DNA from: Chlorobiota bacterium
Lineage (GTDB): Bacteria; Bacteroidota; Ignavibacteria; OLB7
Assembly (NCBI GenBank): GCA_016700335.1
Contig: CP065014.1
Coordinates: 719,001-783,000, forward strand
Length of the DNA: 64,000 nucleotides
Direction of reading: 5' to 3'
In this document: positions 9,456 to 19,285 of the stretch, piece by piece
How positions within the stretch are numbered: position 1 is the first letter of the stretch
Layout of the letters: every line of letters begins with the position of its first letter
Translations under genes and position numbers: made by a program
The notes under the pieces: generated by a model
What the model was told of the DNA's origin: nothing
The model's database searches: none
Seen by the model: only the letters and a program-made list of their open reading frames with translations

Positions 9456-10205
9456 TTATATAGAAAGTCTCCTAAAAATAAAAGATGGAATTGATTTTAT
9501 AATAAACATTACTAATCTCCATCTAGCAGGAATATAGGAAATTTTTCTACCTTTGGATGCTGATTTTAAAATCATTTTAGCAGCAGATTCTGGTGAGATA
9601 AGCCAAAATAAACCCTTTGTTCCTTTTGTCATTTCAGTATCAATAAATCCAGGTTTAATTGTGAGAACTTTTACTCCTAACTTCCCAATTCTGTTTCTTA
9701 TTGATTCTAAATATGTGTTCAGTGCAGCTTTACTTGAACAATATGCTGGGTTGCGGCTTCTTCCCCTATCTCCAGCAACTGAAGAAACACCAACAATAGT
9801 ACCTTTCTTAATTCTTTCAAATCTCCTTGCAGCTTCATTAATCCAAGCAATCGCGCCAATTGTGTTTACTTTAATCATCAATGAATCTTTACTTGTGTCA
9901 TATTCATCTTTAGTAATTTTAGCCATTGTTCCAGCAGTATAAAAAATAGCATCTAGTCTTCCTAATTGTCTTGTGATAACTTGAAAAAGTTCTGGAACTT
10001 CGTCAATATTTACTACATCATGAACATAAGAATAAGCTTTAATTTTATCTGAATTCGAATTAATTTCAGAACATAATTTATCTAGTAAATCACCCCTCCT
10101 TGCCACTAATGCAACTATACATCCGTTGTTAACAAGTTCTCGAGCTAAGGCTTCACCAATTCCACTCGATGCTCCAATTATAATAGCTTGATTAAATTTC
10201 GTCAT
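9456..10205 (-). CDS. Short-chain dehydrogenase/reductase
   Basis: A 249-residue classical SDR. GASSGIG at residues 11-17 is the dinucleotide-binding glycine motif, ARR at 35-37 suggests NADPH preference, and the catalytic Tyr155 and Lys159 lie in AYCSSKAALN with the Ser in VGVSSVAGD. Residues 225-249 end in a hydrophobic stretch (WRLVMFIIKSIPSFIFRRLSI) that could anchor the enzyme at the membrane, as in several lipid- or sugar-acting SDRs. The substrate is not predictable. Confidence 0.85.
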   Translation of the reverse strand: MTKFNQAIIIGASSGIGEALARELVNNGCIVALVARRGDLLDKLCSEINSNSDKIKAYSYVHDVVNIDEVPELFQVITRQLGRLDAIFYTAGTMAKITKDEYDTSKDSLMIKVNTIGAIAWINEAARRFERIKKGTIVGVSSVAGDRGRSRNPAYCSSKAALNTYLESIRNRIGKLGVKVLTIKPGFIDTEMTKGTKGLFWLISPESAAKMILKSASKGRKISYIPARWRLVMFIIKSIPSFIFRRLSI

Positions 10206-10221
10206 AAATTTTTATAAAAAA

Positions 10222-10229
10222 CAAAAATA
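10222..10229 (-). promoter_or_regulatory. Possible -7 element for the SDR/MoxR/GT genes
   Basis: The minus strand reads TATTTTTG (TAnnTTTG), 17 bp upstream of the SDR start at 10205. No TTG lies 19 nt further upstream. The rest of the 10206-10498 gap between the divergent SDR and the next plus-strand gene is plain AT-rich sequence with no other feature that I can see. Confidence 0.3.
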
Positions 10230-10498
10230 CAAATTTAAGAACAAAAAGTCCTTTTATTAATTGTTAGTGTTGAGATTAAATGTATTTTTAAATTTAGAAA
10301 TTTAAGATTATATTGAGCTAAATATTCTATGACTTTAATAACAAATAATTTAAATTGATGTTTAATTTATAAACTATTTAATACAACTATTTTAATAAAT
10401 AGTTAACTTGTTAATTATATTCACTTATTAATTTATCATATCTTCTATAGAATTCCAGGTTCTTCTTTTTTGAATTCTTATTAGTTTTATTTATAACT

Positions 10499-10921
10499 AT
10501 GTACATAAAATCATTTAACATATATCTTCTTTTACAAATTATATTATGTTCATCCATTTTTGTATTGGCAGTTGTTCAAGTATCATCATCGGATGCTGAT
10601 TTAAGTAAATTTTATTTATACAATTCTATATTAATTAATTCAAATTTAATTATTTCAGTAATACTTATAAGCAGTGCTATTTTCTCATTTTTCAAGTTTG
10701 ATAAATCAACAAATATGTGGAAATCACTTTTCGTATTCTGTATTTTTGTATTTGCAGAATATTATTTATCAAAAATTGGATTGCTTTATAAAAAAAATCA
10801 TGGTTTATGGAAAGGTGAAATATCAATATCAGTTTTTGTAGCTGCTTTCAAATGTGGCGTTGCTTGTATAACCATATTTATAGCTTGGTCAGTTCAAAAA
10901 TTCATTAAAATCCTACAATAA
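10499..10921 (+). CDS. Small integral membrane protein, unknown function
   Basis: A 140-residue protein with four predicted membrane helices, near residues 7-27 (LLLQIILCSSIFVLAVVQV), 45-66 (LIISVILISSAIFSFF), 77-90 (LFVFCIFVFAEYYL) and 112-133 (AAFKCGVACITIFIAW). The loops are short and no catalytic motif is visible. It ends 5 bp before the topA start, so the two are probably one transcript. The start codon ATG at 10499 directly precedes the charged segment before the first helix. I do not recognise a family. Confidence 0.65.
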   Translation: MYIKSFNIYLLLQIILCSSIFVLAVVQVSSSDADLSKFYLYNSILINSNLIISVILISSAIFSFFKFDKSTNMWKSLFVFCIFVFAEYYLSKIGLLYKKNHGLWKGEISISVFVAAFKCGVACITIFIAWSVQKFIKILQ

Positions 10922-10926
10922 TTATT

Positions 10927-13071
10927 TTGAAAAACTTAGTCATTGTTGAATCACCTTCAAAAGCAAAAACAATTAATTCTTACTTAGGTTCAGATTACAT
11001 CGTTGATGCATCAGTTGGTCATATAAAGGATCTCCCAAAAGATGGTTTAGGAGTAGATATTGAAAATGGATTTATTCCAGAATATTGTACTATCAAAGGT
11101 AAAGGGGATGTTATTAAAAAGCTAATTCAACTTTCCAAACATTGCGATTATGTTTTTTTAGCAACTGATCCAGATAGAGAAGGAGAAGCTATTGCACAAC
11201 ATATAAAAGCTGAACTTAAAGGAAAATCTAAAAAAATAAAACGAGTTACTTTCAATGAAATAACAAAAGATGCAGTAATCTATGCCATTCAAAATCCTAG
11301 AGATATTGATAAAGAAATGGTTGCCTCACAAGAAGCAAGAAGAGTAATGGATAGGCTTATTGGATATAAAGTTTCACCATTTTTATGGAGGAATATGGAT
11401 CGATCTGCTAAAGGTTTATCAGCTGGTAGGGTTCAATCTGTTGCATTAAGAATTATAGTTGAAAGAGAAAGAATTATTAACTCATTCTTACCAATAGTTT
11501 ACTTTAATATTATTGCCGATTTTGTATCAATTGAAAAAGATAAAATTACTGCTACTTTAATAAGATATAGAAATCAAGAAATTAAAAAGCCAGAAGGCTC
11601 TCATAGTGATAAAAATAATAAATCTCTAAAAAATTTCTTTATATCGGATGAAGAAACAGCGAACCGTATTCGTACTGAAGCATTAAATCAATCATATAAA
11701 ATTAGCAATATTTCACAAAAAGAGGTAACTCAAAATTCTCCTCCACCATTCATAACTTCAACATTACAGCAAGATGCTTCAAGGAAACTTAGAATGAACA
11801 CAAAACGAGTTATGCAAATAGCTCAAAAGCTTTATGAAGGTGTTTTACTTGGTTCAATGGGGTCAGTAGGATTAATTACATACATGAGGACAGACTCAAT
11901 TAGAATAAATCAGAAGGCAGAAGAAAAAGCTGAAGAGTTTATTTATGAAAACTATGGAAAGGAGTATCTTAAAATCAATGTTTCAAAGAAAAAATCTGAA
12001 GCGATTAAAAAAAATTCAAAGAAAAATGTTCAAGATGCACATGAAGCAATTCGTCCAACAAATATTAAGATAACTCCTAAAGAAGCCTCAAAATATCTTG
12101 ATTCCGAATCTTCAAAATTATATGAATTAATTTGGCAGAGGTTTATTGCAAGCCAGATGAGCGCTGCTATTTATGACCAAACATTAATAGAAGTTTCTGG
12201 GGGTGAATTTCTATTTAGAGCAGAGGGGAAAAAACAAAAATTTCAAGGTTGGATGAAAGTTTATTCCGAAGATGTTGATGAATCTAAAATTATTGAAGAA
12301 TCAGATATTAACAATCAAGTTTTGTCTGAAAAAATAAAGTTAGGGTTAGATTTAAATATAAAAAATCCTAAAGTTTTAGAAAAAAAAACTCAATCACCAC
12401 CAAGATTTACTCAGAGTTCTTTGGTAAAAGAATTGGAAAGATTAGGAATTGGAAGACCAAGTACTTACTCAAGTATTTTATCATTATTAATTGATAGAGA
12501 ATATATTATTGAGGAAGAAAGGAAACTAAAACCAACAGTTTTGGGTTTTGATGTTTGCGACTTACTTACAAAAAATTTCCCTGAAGTGTTTGATACTAAA
12601 TTTACCAATTTAATGGAGAAAGAATTGGACTTAGTTGCATTAGGAGAAAAAAAATACATTGATGTAATGAAAGAATTTTACAAACCACTTGAAATTGCCT
12701 TACTTAGATCTTTAGGTCCTAACTCAATAAATTTTAAAACTCAAAACAAGTTAAATATAAATAATGGAGTTTTATTATCACATTTGAAGGGATCAACATT
12801 TGAGAATCAAAATATAGATTCAACAGGTATAATTTGTAATAAATGTGGGGGTGAAATGATTAAAAGAAATTCAAAATTAGGAAATGAATTTTATGGTTGT
12901 AAAAATTATCCGGAGTGTACAAATACAAAGCAAATTGAATCTTCAATAAAGTGTCCTAAATGTCAGAATGGTAGTATAGTTGAAAGAAAGGGAGGAAAAT
13001 TTAATTCAATTTTTTATGGATGTACAAATTATCCTGAATGTAAATACACATCAAATAATTTACCTAAATAA
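10927..13071 (+). CDS. topA: DNA topoisomerase I (type IA)
   Basis: A 714-residue type IA topoisomerase that relaxes negative supercoils. It begins with TTG; the family N-terminus NLVIVESPSKAKTI follows at once. The TOPRIM acidic triad is in TDPDREGEAIA (D81, D83, E85), the active-site tyrosine is Y319 in GLITYMRTDS, and HEAIRPT follows. The C-terminus carries two four-cysteine zinc ribbons (about residues 637-665, CNKCGGEM to YPEC, and about 678-708, CPKCQNGS to YPEC). The enzyme is shorter than the E. coli one, with two rather than more C-terminal zinc domains, as in many Bacteroidota. Confidence 0.97.
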   Translation: MKNLVIVESPSKAKTINSYLGSDYIVDASVGHIKDLPKDGLGVDIENGFIPEYCTIKGKGDVIKKLIQLSKHCDYVFLATDPDREGEAIAQHIKAELKGKSKKIKRVTFNEITKDAVIYAIQNPRDIDKEMVASQEARRVMDRLIGYKVSPFLWRNMDRSAKGLSAGRVQSVALRIIVERERIINSFLPIVYFNIIADFVSIEKDKITATLIRYRNQEIKKPEGSHSDKNNKSLKNFFISDEETANRIRTEALNQSYKISNISQKEVTQNSPPPFITSTLQQDASRKLRMNTKRVMQIAQKLYEGVLLGSMGSVGLITYMRTDSIRINQKAEEKAEEFIYENYGKEYLKINVSKKKSEAIKKNSKKNVQDAHEAIRPTNIKITPKEASKYLDSESSKLYELIWQRFIASQMSAAIYDQTLIEVSGGEFLFRAEGKKQKFQGWMKVYSEDVDESKIIEESDINNQVLSEKIKLGLDLNIKNPKVLEKKTQSPPRFTQSSLVKELERLGIGRPSTYSSILSLLIDREYIIEEERKLKPTVLGFDVCDLLTKNFPEVFDTKFTNLMEKELDLVALGEKKYIDVMKEFYKPLEIALLRSLGPNSINFKTQNKLNINNGVLLSHLKGSTFENQNIDSTGIICNKCGGEMIKRNSKLGNEFYGCKNYPECTNTKQIESSIKCPKCQNGSIVERKGGKFNSIFYGCTNYPECKYTSNNLPK

Positions 13072-13136
13072 CTATACTTTATATTTTGAAATAATCAAAT
13101 AATCCAAGTTAAAATTTCCTAAATTCAAATAAAAAA

Positions 13137-14537
13137 TTACTCAATATTCATTGTATGAGAAATAATTCTTGAAAGGTTTTCAGCAAGTTTCCTCTGATCA
13201 AATTCTTTAGATACAATTTCATTTCCAATTGGTAACTCATTATTTTCCCAAGCTTTATACATTGCATAAATAGCATTGGAAATACTATTTATATCTTCTG
13301 GTTGAGCAAAATAAGCAGCATCATAATTCCTAAGAACTTGTATCATAGCACCATTTGTAGGTGTTAAAACTAATATAGGTTTTCTTGTTCCAATATATTC
13401 ATAAATTTTACCAGGGGTAATAATTGGATCGTAAATAGTAAGCCAAAGAGCATCACTACCAAATAAATAGCTAACTGCTTCAGAATGGTTAATATATCCA
13501 GTATTGTTAAGTGCACCAATTACTCCAGCATCTTTTGCAGAATCCATGTATTTTTCTGAAAGCAAACCAATAAAACATAACTCAACTTTATTCTTAGTTT
13601 CAGGATGATTCTGAAACATTTGCATAACTGCTTTGAAGAAAAATTTTGGTGAACGGTTTGCATCAAAAATTCCACTATATGTAATTCTAAATTTTTCTTT
13701 TGGTTTGTCTGCTGGAAATCTAGCTCCAATTTTCATTGAGTGTGGATCAAACCCACTTGGGAGAACATGTACTTTTTCATGAGTTAAATGACTGTATCTA
13801 GACATCAAACTTTCTTTAATTCTACGATTCACTGTAACTATTGCATCAGCATTTAAAACTGCTTCAGATTCTAATTTATAAGCATGTTTAAAATGGAAAG
13901 GTGTTGCATAAAAATGATTTTTATTATCTAACCATGGATCACGGTAATCTAATACTAAAGGAATACCATACTTTTTTTGGATTTCATTAGCAATAACTAA
14001 AGAAGTAAAGGGTGGGGCAGTTGCCAAAACTGCATCAAATTTTTGCTTTGCAAAAAGCTCATCAACTCTTTTAAGAGCAAATTTTTTCCATCCAATTTTA
14101 TTATCAGGTTGTAAAAAAACCTGTGATAATTTAGACAAAAATCTTCTCTGTCTATCTGGAGGCATTTCAACTGGTTTATTTTTATTCCTTTTAAAAAATT
14201 TTAAAGGATCAATTGTGTCTGTTTGTTCAATAATAACTTCTGCTTCCAATACTTCATCTAATAAAGAATAATCATAAGCAAAATAACCAACATTCCCAAC
14301 AGTTACAACAGTGCTTTGCCAACCAAATTCTCGTAAATATTTAGTAAATTTGGCAATCCTCTGAACACCGCTAAGCCCCATTGGAGGATAATAATAAGCA
14401 ATGACAAGTAAGTTAAAATATGTTGGTAAAATGTTTTCTGATAGAACTTCTGTCTCAGATTTGCTTACTGGATAGTTTTCATCCTCTAACAAATTGATAG
14501 CAAGCTGAATATCTCTTTTTTCGTTTTCGCTTATCAC
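13137..14537 (-). CDS. Glycosyltransferase, GT4-like
   Basis: A 466-residue GT-B-type glycosyltransferase. After an unusual 35-residue charged leader (ENEKRDIQLAINLLEDEN) it opens with LLVIAYYYPPMGLSGVQRIAKFTKYL, the classic start of Glyco_transf_4-like N-terminal domains acting on surface glycans. Further landmarks are DAVLATAPPFTSL, VLDYRDPWLDN, and the C-terminal donor half with FRITYSGIFDANRSPKFFF and a degenerate donor site, ITPGKIYEYIGTRKPILVL. The canonical EX7E is not clear, which is common in this subgroup. Donor and acceptor are unknown. It is convergent with topA. Confidence 0.78.
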   Translation of the reverse strand: MISENEKRDIQLAINLLEDENYPVSKSETEVLSENILPTYFNLLVIAYYYPPMGLSGVQRIAKFTKYLREFGWQSTVVTVGNVGYFAYDYSLLDEVLEAEVIIEQTDTIDPLKFFKRNKNKPVEMPPDRQRRFLSKLSQVFLQPDNKIGWKKFALKRVDELFAKQKFDAVLATAPPFTSLVIANEIQKKYGIPLVLDYRDPWLDNKNHFYATPFHFKHAYKLESEAVLNADAIVTVNRRIKESLMSRYSHLTHEKVHVLPSGFDPHSMKIGARFPADKPKEKFRITYSGIFDANRSPKFFFKAVMQMFQNHPETKNKVELCFIGLLSEKYMDSAKDAGVIGALNNTGYINHSEAVSYLFGSDALWLTIYDPIITPGKIYEYIGTRKPILVLTPTNGAMIQVLRNYDAAYFAQPEDINSISNAIYAMYKAWENNELPIGNEIVSKEFDQRKLAENLSRIISHTMNIE

Positions 14538-14653
14538 TTTTTTAATTAAATTTTTAGTTTTTGATACTTACTAAAATTAAACATCTTTATCAATATCTAA
14601 AAATCAAACAATTATGTTAGAACTGAAAAAGTAATATTAGCTATCAAAATATT

Positions 14654-15727
14654 TTATATAATAATAAATTCTTTCGAAGAATTATTTAATGATTTTGCAC
14701 CAGATTTAGTAATCACAATATCATCTTCAATTCTAACTCCCATTTCACCGGGAAGATAAATCCCTGGTTCGATTGTAATTACAATGTTTTCTTTAAGCAA
14801 GAACTTTCCACCACCTTGTGAGACAGGAGGCATTTCATGAACCTCAATACCTAAGCCGTGTCCTGTTGAATGACCGAACATATCACCATAACCTGCATTT
14901 TTAATTTCATTTCTACAAACATCATCAAGTGCTTTGCCAGTCATACCATTTTTAGCATTTTCAATTCCTAAATTGTGAGAATTCAATACAATATCATAAA
15001 TTTCCTTTGCTTTAGGGTGAGTAGGTTTACCAACTGAAATAGTTCTTGTCATATCACTACAAAACCCTTTATACTTAAATCCAAAATCAAGAGTTACTAA
15101 ATCACCTTTTTTTATTTTTTTATCTGAAGCTCTACCATGAGGTAAAGCACCACGTTCACCACTAGCTACAATAATATCAAAAGCTTCGCATTCTGCACCA
15201 TACTTTCTACCATAATAACTAATTTCAGTTGCAATTTCTATTTCTGAAATACCTGGTTTAATTATTTTAAGAATATCAGTAAACACCAAATCAGTTATAT
15301 CTGCAGCTTTTTGCATTAAGGTTAACTCATGATCAGTTTTAACTGAAACAGTTCTATTAACCGACTCTTTAGTCTTCTTGATTTTAGCTTCTTTAAAGCA
15401 TCTTTTTATATCATCATATTGTGAAACTGTTGTGTATGCTTCTTGAAAACCTATAGAACTAGTTTTTTCTACTAATTTTAATTTAAGCATTTCCTCATAA
15501 GGACTTTTTGTAATGCAAGTTTCAAACATTTTGCCTAATTCTTCTTTGGCTTGCTGTTCATATCTAAAATCAGTAAAAAACACACTTTTATTTGGGGTAA
15601 TAACCAAAGTGCCTGAAGTACCAGTAAAATTTGCTATGTACCTAATATGAGGTACATGAGTTATAATAATTGCGTCTAGTTCTAAACGCTTTAGTTCATC
15701 TCTAATTTGTGTGACTCTGCTTAACAC
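14654..15727 (-). CDS. Xaa-Pro peptidase, M24 family
   Basis: A 357-residue cytosolic dipeptidase/aminopeptidase that removes residues before proline. The creatinase-like N-terminal domain (IRYIANFTGTSGTLVITP) precedes the pita-bread domain with all five metal ligands: D214 (VTLDFGF), D225 (CSDMTRT), H290 (HSTGHGLGIEVHE), E320 (TIEPGIY) and E334 (RIEDDI). These bind two divalent ions. The length is that of the short PepQ/YpdF-type enzymes rather than the longer PepP. The start at 15727 fits the family N-terminus (RVTQIRDELKRLELDAIIIT). Confidence 0.92.
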   Translation of the reverse strand: MLSRVTQIRDELKRLELDAIIITHVPHIRYIANFTGTSGTLVITPNKSVFFTDFRYEQQAKEELGKMFETCITKSPYEEMLKLKLVEKTSSIGFQEAYTTVSQYDDIKRCFKEAKIKKTKESVNRTVSVKTDHELTLMQKAADITDLVFTDILKIIKPGISEIEIATEISYYGRKYGAECEAFDIIVASGERGALPHGRASDKKIKKGDLVTLDFGFKYKGFCSDMTRTISVGKPTHPKAKEIYDIVLNSHNLGIENAKNGMTGKALDDVCRNEIKNAGYGDMFGHSTGHGLGIEVHEMPPVSQGGGKFLLKENIVITIEPGIYLPGEMGVRIEDDIVITKSGAKSLNNSSKEFIII

Positions 15728-15854
15728 TATTTTAAAAGTAAAAAGTTAATAGAAAAATAAAATTTAAAAATCAATGTAAATGACTAAAGAATAATTTGTT
15801 TTACAAAAAAATGTGAAACAAAAACTTTAAAAATATAAAAGAACAAAATTGTAA

Positions 15855-16829
15855 TTATTGATTTAGAACCCATGCGAAAATTAATGGTGCAACTATAGTA
15901 GCATCACTTTCAACAATAAATTTAGGAGTATTTATATCTAATTTACCCCAAGTTATTTTTTCGTTAGGAACTGCACCAGAATAAGATCCATAACTTGTTG
16001 TTGAATCTGATATTTGACAGAAATAACTCCAAAAAGGTATGTCATGCATTTTCAAATCTTGATATAACATTGGAACTACACAAATAGGGAAGTCGCCGGC
16101 AATTCCACCACCAATTTGAAAGAACCCTACCCCTTTTCCTCCTGAATTATCGATATACCATTTAGATAAAAAAGTCATATATTCAATACCACCTTTAATT
16201 GTTGTAGGTTTGAGTTCTCCTTTAATACAATAAGATGCGAAAATATTTCCCATTGTTGAATCTTCCCAACCAGGAACAATGATTGGTAAATTCATTTCAG
16301 CAGCAGCAATCATCCAACTGTTTTTTGGATCAATTTGATAATATTTCTCTAACACTCCACTCAAACATAACTTATACATAAACTCATGAGGAAGGTAGCT
16401 TTCCCCTTTTTTATCTGCATCAGTCCAAAGTTCAACAATATGTTTTTGTAATCTTCTAAAAGCCTCTTCTTCTGGAATACATGTATCAGTAACTCTATTA
16501 AATCCTTCTTCTAATAAATCCCATTCATCTTTTGGTGATAAATCACGATAATTAGGTACTCGTTTATAATGATTATGTGCTACTAAATTCATCAAATCTT
16601 CCTCTAAATTTGCTCCTGTACAAGATATTATATCAACTTTGCCATTTCGTATCATTTCAGCAAGTGATATCCCAAGCTCAGCAGTGCTCATTGCTCCAGC
16701 AAGAGTAATCATCATTTTACCCCCTTCAATCAAGTGACATTCATATCCCTTGGCTGCATCAACTAATGCAGCAGAGTTAAAGTGCAAGTAATTTTTTTCT
16801 ATAAATTGAGAAATTGGACCCCTTGTCAT
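15855..16829 (-). CDS. Deoxyhypusine synthase-like protein without the catalytic lysine
   Basis: A 324-residue member of the deoxyhypusine synthase family. Conserved landmarks are MMITLAGAMSTAELG, DIISCTGANLEEDL, and DSTTSYGSYSGAVPNEKITWGKL, which match the NAD and spermidine pockets. In eukaryotic DHS the lysine that forms the imine intermediate sits in GGGMVKHH; here the corresponding segment is GGGIAGDF (residues 240-247), with glycine at the lysine position. The same change is, as far as I recall, usual for the Bacteroidota group. Bacteria lack the eIF5A substrate, so a polyamine reaction such as homospermidine formation, or another role, is likely. No speA or speB gene adjoins it. Confidence 0.85.
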   Translation of the reverse strand: MTRGPISQFIEKNYLHFNSAALVDAAKGYECHLIEGGKMMITLAGAMSTAELGISLAEMIRNGKVDIISCTGANLEEDLMNLVAHNHYKRVPNYRDLSPKDEWDLLEEGFNRVTDTCIPEEEAFRRLQKHIVELWTDADKKGESYLPHEFMYKLCLSGVLEKYYQIDPKNSWMIAAAEMNLPIIVPGWEDSTMGNIFASYCIKGELKPTTIKGGIEYMTFLSKWYIDNSGGKGVGFFQIGGGIAGDFPICVVPMLYQDLKMHDIPFWSYFCQISDSTTSYGSYSGAVPNEKITWGKLDINTPKFIVESDATIVAPLIFAWVLNQ

Positions 16830-16899
16830 AAATTTTATTTTATACTTTTATTCTAAATATAAATTTAAGTACATTTAGATTTTTTAGTTTTTCAAATCG

Positions 16900-16907
16900 C
16901 AAAAATA
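16900..16907 (-). promoter_or_regulatory. Possible -7 element upstream of the DHS-like gene
   Basis: The minus strand reads TATTTTTG, matching TAnnTTTG, 71 bp upstream of the DHS-like start and just after the pabC stop. The base triplet 19 nt upstream is ATG rather than TTG. This would let the DHS-like gene be transcribed separately from pabBC. Confidence 0.35.
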
Positions 16908-16909
16908 CT

Positions 16910-17506
16910 TTAAAAAATGTTTTCTACATTTATTTCTTTTGAATCATTGAAATCATTCATTGAATTTATCAATTTGAAAGATGAATATTTTTTTAAATCT
17001 CCTAATTTAATTTCATCAGTAAATATCATTTTTTCGCTAATTAATCTTTCTCTACAAGTCCCTTTTAACAATGGAGTATTAGGAGTAATCCAATAATTAT
17101 TAATTTTAAAAATGATATTAGAATATGAAGTATCAGTAACAAATCCATCTTTTATAATTAAAACATCGTCACAATTATTTTTTTTATCAAATAAGTTATT
17201 AAGTAATTTTCTATCTGAATATTTTAATGAATAATCAATTTCATTATTGTGAATCAATTTTAAAGAATTAATTTCTCTAAATTTATATTTCGATACTTCA
17301 ATTTTTGTAATTACTTCAGAATAATAAACTTTACATTTATAGAGTCCAATCGTAGGCAAATTTCTATTAGAAATGATATTGTTTAAGTGTTCTTTATTAC
17401 TAAAATTAAACAACATATCTTGAGATTTAAACATTCTGATAATATGATAGTTTAAATTATATAACTCACCATCTAATAATTTTATTGACTCAAATAAAAG
17501 GGACAT
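16910..17506 (-). CDS. pabC: Aminodeoxychorismate lyase-like, class IV aminotransferase
   Basis: A 198-residue PLP enzyme of fold type IV that should release pyruvate from 4-amino-4-deoxychorismate to give 4-aminobenzoate for folate. It begins LFESIKLLDGELYNLNYH with the family's R-M pair in HIIRMFKSQDMLF; the likely PLP lysine is in YSLKYSDRKLL, and VLIIKDGFVTDTSYSNIIF with WITPNTPLLKGTCRERLI gives the cofactor phosphate and substrate region. It is shorter than the 269-residue E. coli PabC, as in related Bacteroidota. Its start overlaps the pabB 3' end by 17 bp, so translation is probably coupled. Confidence 0.82.
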   Translation of the reverse strand: MSLLFESIKLLDGELYNLNYHIIRMFKSQDMLFNFSNKEHLNNIISNRNLPTIGLYKCKVYYSEVITKIEVSKYKFREINSLKLIHNNEIDYSLKYSDRKLLNNLFDKKNNCDDVLIIKDGFVTDTSYSNIIFKINNYWITPNTPLLKGTCRERLISEKMIFTDEIKLGDLKKYSSFKLINSMNDFNDSKEINVENIF

Positions 17507-18470
17507 AAACTTTATCTATTAATTCGTTGTATTCTTTATATGCTTCACTTAAAAATGTTATTCCACCACCACTTTTGAAAATTAATCCTTTAGAGGTTTT
17601 CTCTATAAAACGAATCATAACGCTGCTTTCAAGATTAACTCCATCAAAGTAACCAAAAACACCTGTGTAATATCCACGTTTGTACTTTTCTACTTTATTA
17701 ATTATTTCTAAAGTTTTTTTCTTTGGTGCTCCACTTATAGAGCCAGCTGGAAGGAGTGAGATTAGAGTATCACCAATGTGATTTTTGTAATCTTTACTTA
17801 AAATTCCAGTTATTTTTGAACTTACTTGAATGAGAGTTTTATTATAAGTTTTTATATATTCTAAATAACGATACTTCTCTAATTTCACATTTTTTGAAAC
17901 AATGCTAAGGTCATTTCTTATTAAATCTACTATTGTGGCATGTTCACATTTTTCCTTTGAATCATTAAGAATTATTTCTTCAGCATTTTCAATTCCTGCA
18001 TCAATAGTCCCCTTCATTGGATAAGATGAAATTATACCATTGTTAATTTTAACAAAAGTTTCAGGTGAGAACAATACAAATTTGTCTTTCAAAAGCAATT
18101 TGTATTTTGAATCAGATCTTTTAAATACATCTAAAAAAGTTAAATTAGTGTTTACTTCACTCGGAAAAGTTAGATTGATTAAATATGTATTTCCCAATTT
18201 GATATTTTCAATACATTCATTGTAAGATTCTAAATAATTATGGAAAGTAGGAGGCTTTACTTCAAAATGAAATTTAATTTTTTCTTTTAGAATTGAATTA
18301 TTTGATTTAAAATTAGAATAATCATTTATCTTATATAAAATTTCATTACCATCAATTTGATCTAACTGTATTACAATTGGATTAAGCATTTCAAAATCAA
18401 TCACAAATAAAAATGGTTGAGAATTACTACCATAATTATTCATTAGTTTTATTGCTTTACTTATATTCAA
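17490..18470 (-). CDS. pabB: Aminodeoxychorismate synthase component I
   Basis: A 326-residue chorismate-utilising enzyme making 4-amino-4-deoxychorismate with ammonia from PabA. The chorismate-binding domain is complete: YNECIENIKLGNTYLINLTF, then SSYPMKGT, in which K153 takes the place of the lysine nucleophile typical of PabB and separates it from TrpE, then LLPAGSISGAPKKKTLEII and SGGGITFLSEAYKEYNE. The separate N-terminal domain of E. coli PabB (453 residues) is largely missing, as is usual in Bacteroidota. pabC overlaps its end and pabA is divergent across a 136-bp gap. Confidence 0.92.
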   Translation of the reverse strand: MNISKAIKLMNNYGSNSQPFLFVIDFEMLNPIVIQLDQIDGNEILYKINDYSNFKSNNSILKEKIKFHFEVKPPTFHNYLESYNECIENIKLGNTYLINLTFPSEVNTNLTFLDVFKRSDSKYKLLLKDKFVLFSPETFVKINNGIISSYPMKGTIDAGIENAEEIILNDSKEKCEHATIVDLIRNDLSIVSKNVKLEKYRYLEYIKTYNKTLIQVSSKITGILSKDYKNHIGDTLISLLPAGSISGAPKKKTLEIINKVEKYKRGYYTGVFGYFDGVNLESSVMIRFIEKTSKGLIFKSGGGITFLSEAYKEYNELIDKVYVPFI

Positions 18471-18606
18471 ATTGAAATTATAAAAATTAAAAATTGATTA
18501 AAACTTAACAAATCAAATTATTCTAAACTATACTTAAAATAGAACTACATTTAATTAAGTTCAGTTATTGTTAGTAACATTTATATTTTTAAAAACTACA
18601 AAAATA

Positions 18607-19197
18607 GTGAGAATACTTATTGTTGATAATTATGATTCCTTTACATACAATTTATTTCAACTATTAGAACAAGCAAAAGATGGCAATGAGATTGTTGTAA
18701 TAAAAAGTGATAAGATACTTATTGATGAAGTTAAAAGTTTCGATAAAATTGTTTTTTCTCCAGGAGCTGGGTTACCAAGGGAGTACCCAATTATGTATGA
18801 AATAATTGATAGATTTTATAAAACTAAACCAATACTTGGTGTTTGTTTGGGTCATCAAGCCATTGCTGAATCATTCGGAGCAAGTTTGATGAATATAGGA
18901 ACAGTAAGGCATGGCAAACAGATGAAAGCATTTATAAAAGCTAATGATTATTTGTTTGAAGGTATTGATTCAGAAATTGATACTGGTTTGTATCATTCAT
19001 TTGCAGTATCAAATAATGGATTCCCAGATATTTTAGAAATAACATCAATTACTTCTAATGGAACAATTATGAGTTTTAAACATAGAGAATTTGATATCCG
19101 TGGTATTCAATTTCACCCTGAATCAATTTTAACTCCTCTAGGAATAATTATAATAAAAAACTGGCTTAATAAAACTAATTTATATTCTGTAAATTAG
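18607..19197 (+). CDS. pabA: Aminodeoxychorismate/anthranilate synthase glutaminase subunit
   Basis: A class I glutamine amidotransferase of 196 residues, giving ammonia from glutamine to PabB. A GTG at 18607 is chosen as start because the family N-terminus RILIVDNYDSFTYNLFQLLE follows at once; the same frame is open upstream to 18568 but those residues (FIFLKTTKI) are not family-like. The oxyanion/nucleophile motif GVCLGHQAIAESFGA has the catalytic Cys, and FHPESILTPLG has the His and Glu. The protein could also serve TrpE, but its place opposite pabB-pabC supports folate synthesis. Confidence 0.9.
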   Translation: MRILIVDNYDSFTYNLFQLLEQAKDGNEIVVIKSDKILIDEVKSFDKIVFSPGAGLPREYPIMYEIIDRFYKTKPILGVCLGHQAIAESFGASLMNIGTVRHGKQMKAFIKANDYLFEGIDSEIDTGLYHSFAVSNNGFPDILEITSITSNGTIMSFKHREFDIRGIQFHPESILTPLGIIIIKNWLNKTNLYSVN

Positions 19198-19285
19198 TAA
19201 CATAAAAATTAAACACATGATTATTTTGTGGTTTATAATTCACATTTAAAAACTGCAAGATCATAAATTTAAATAAATCATTTTT

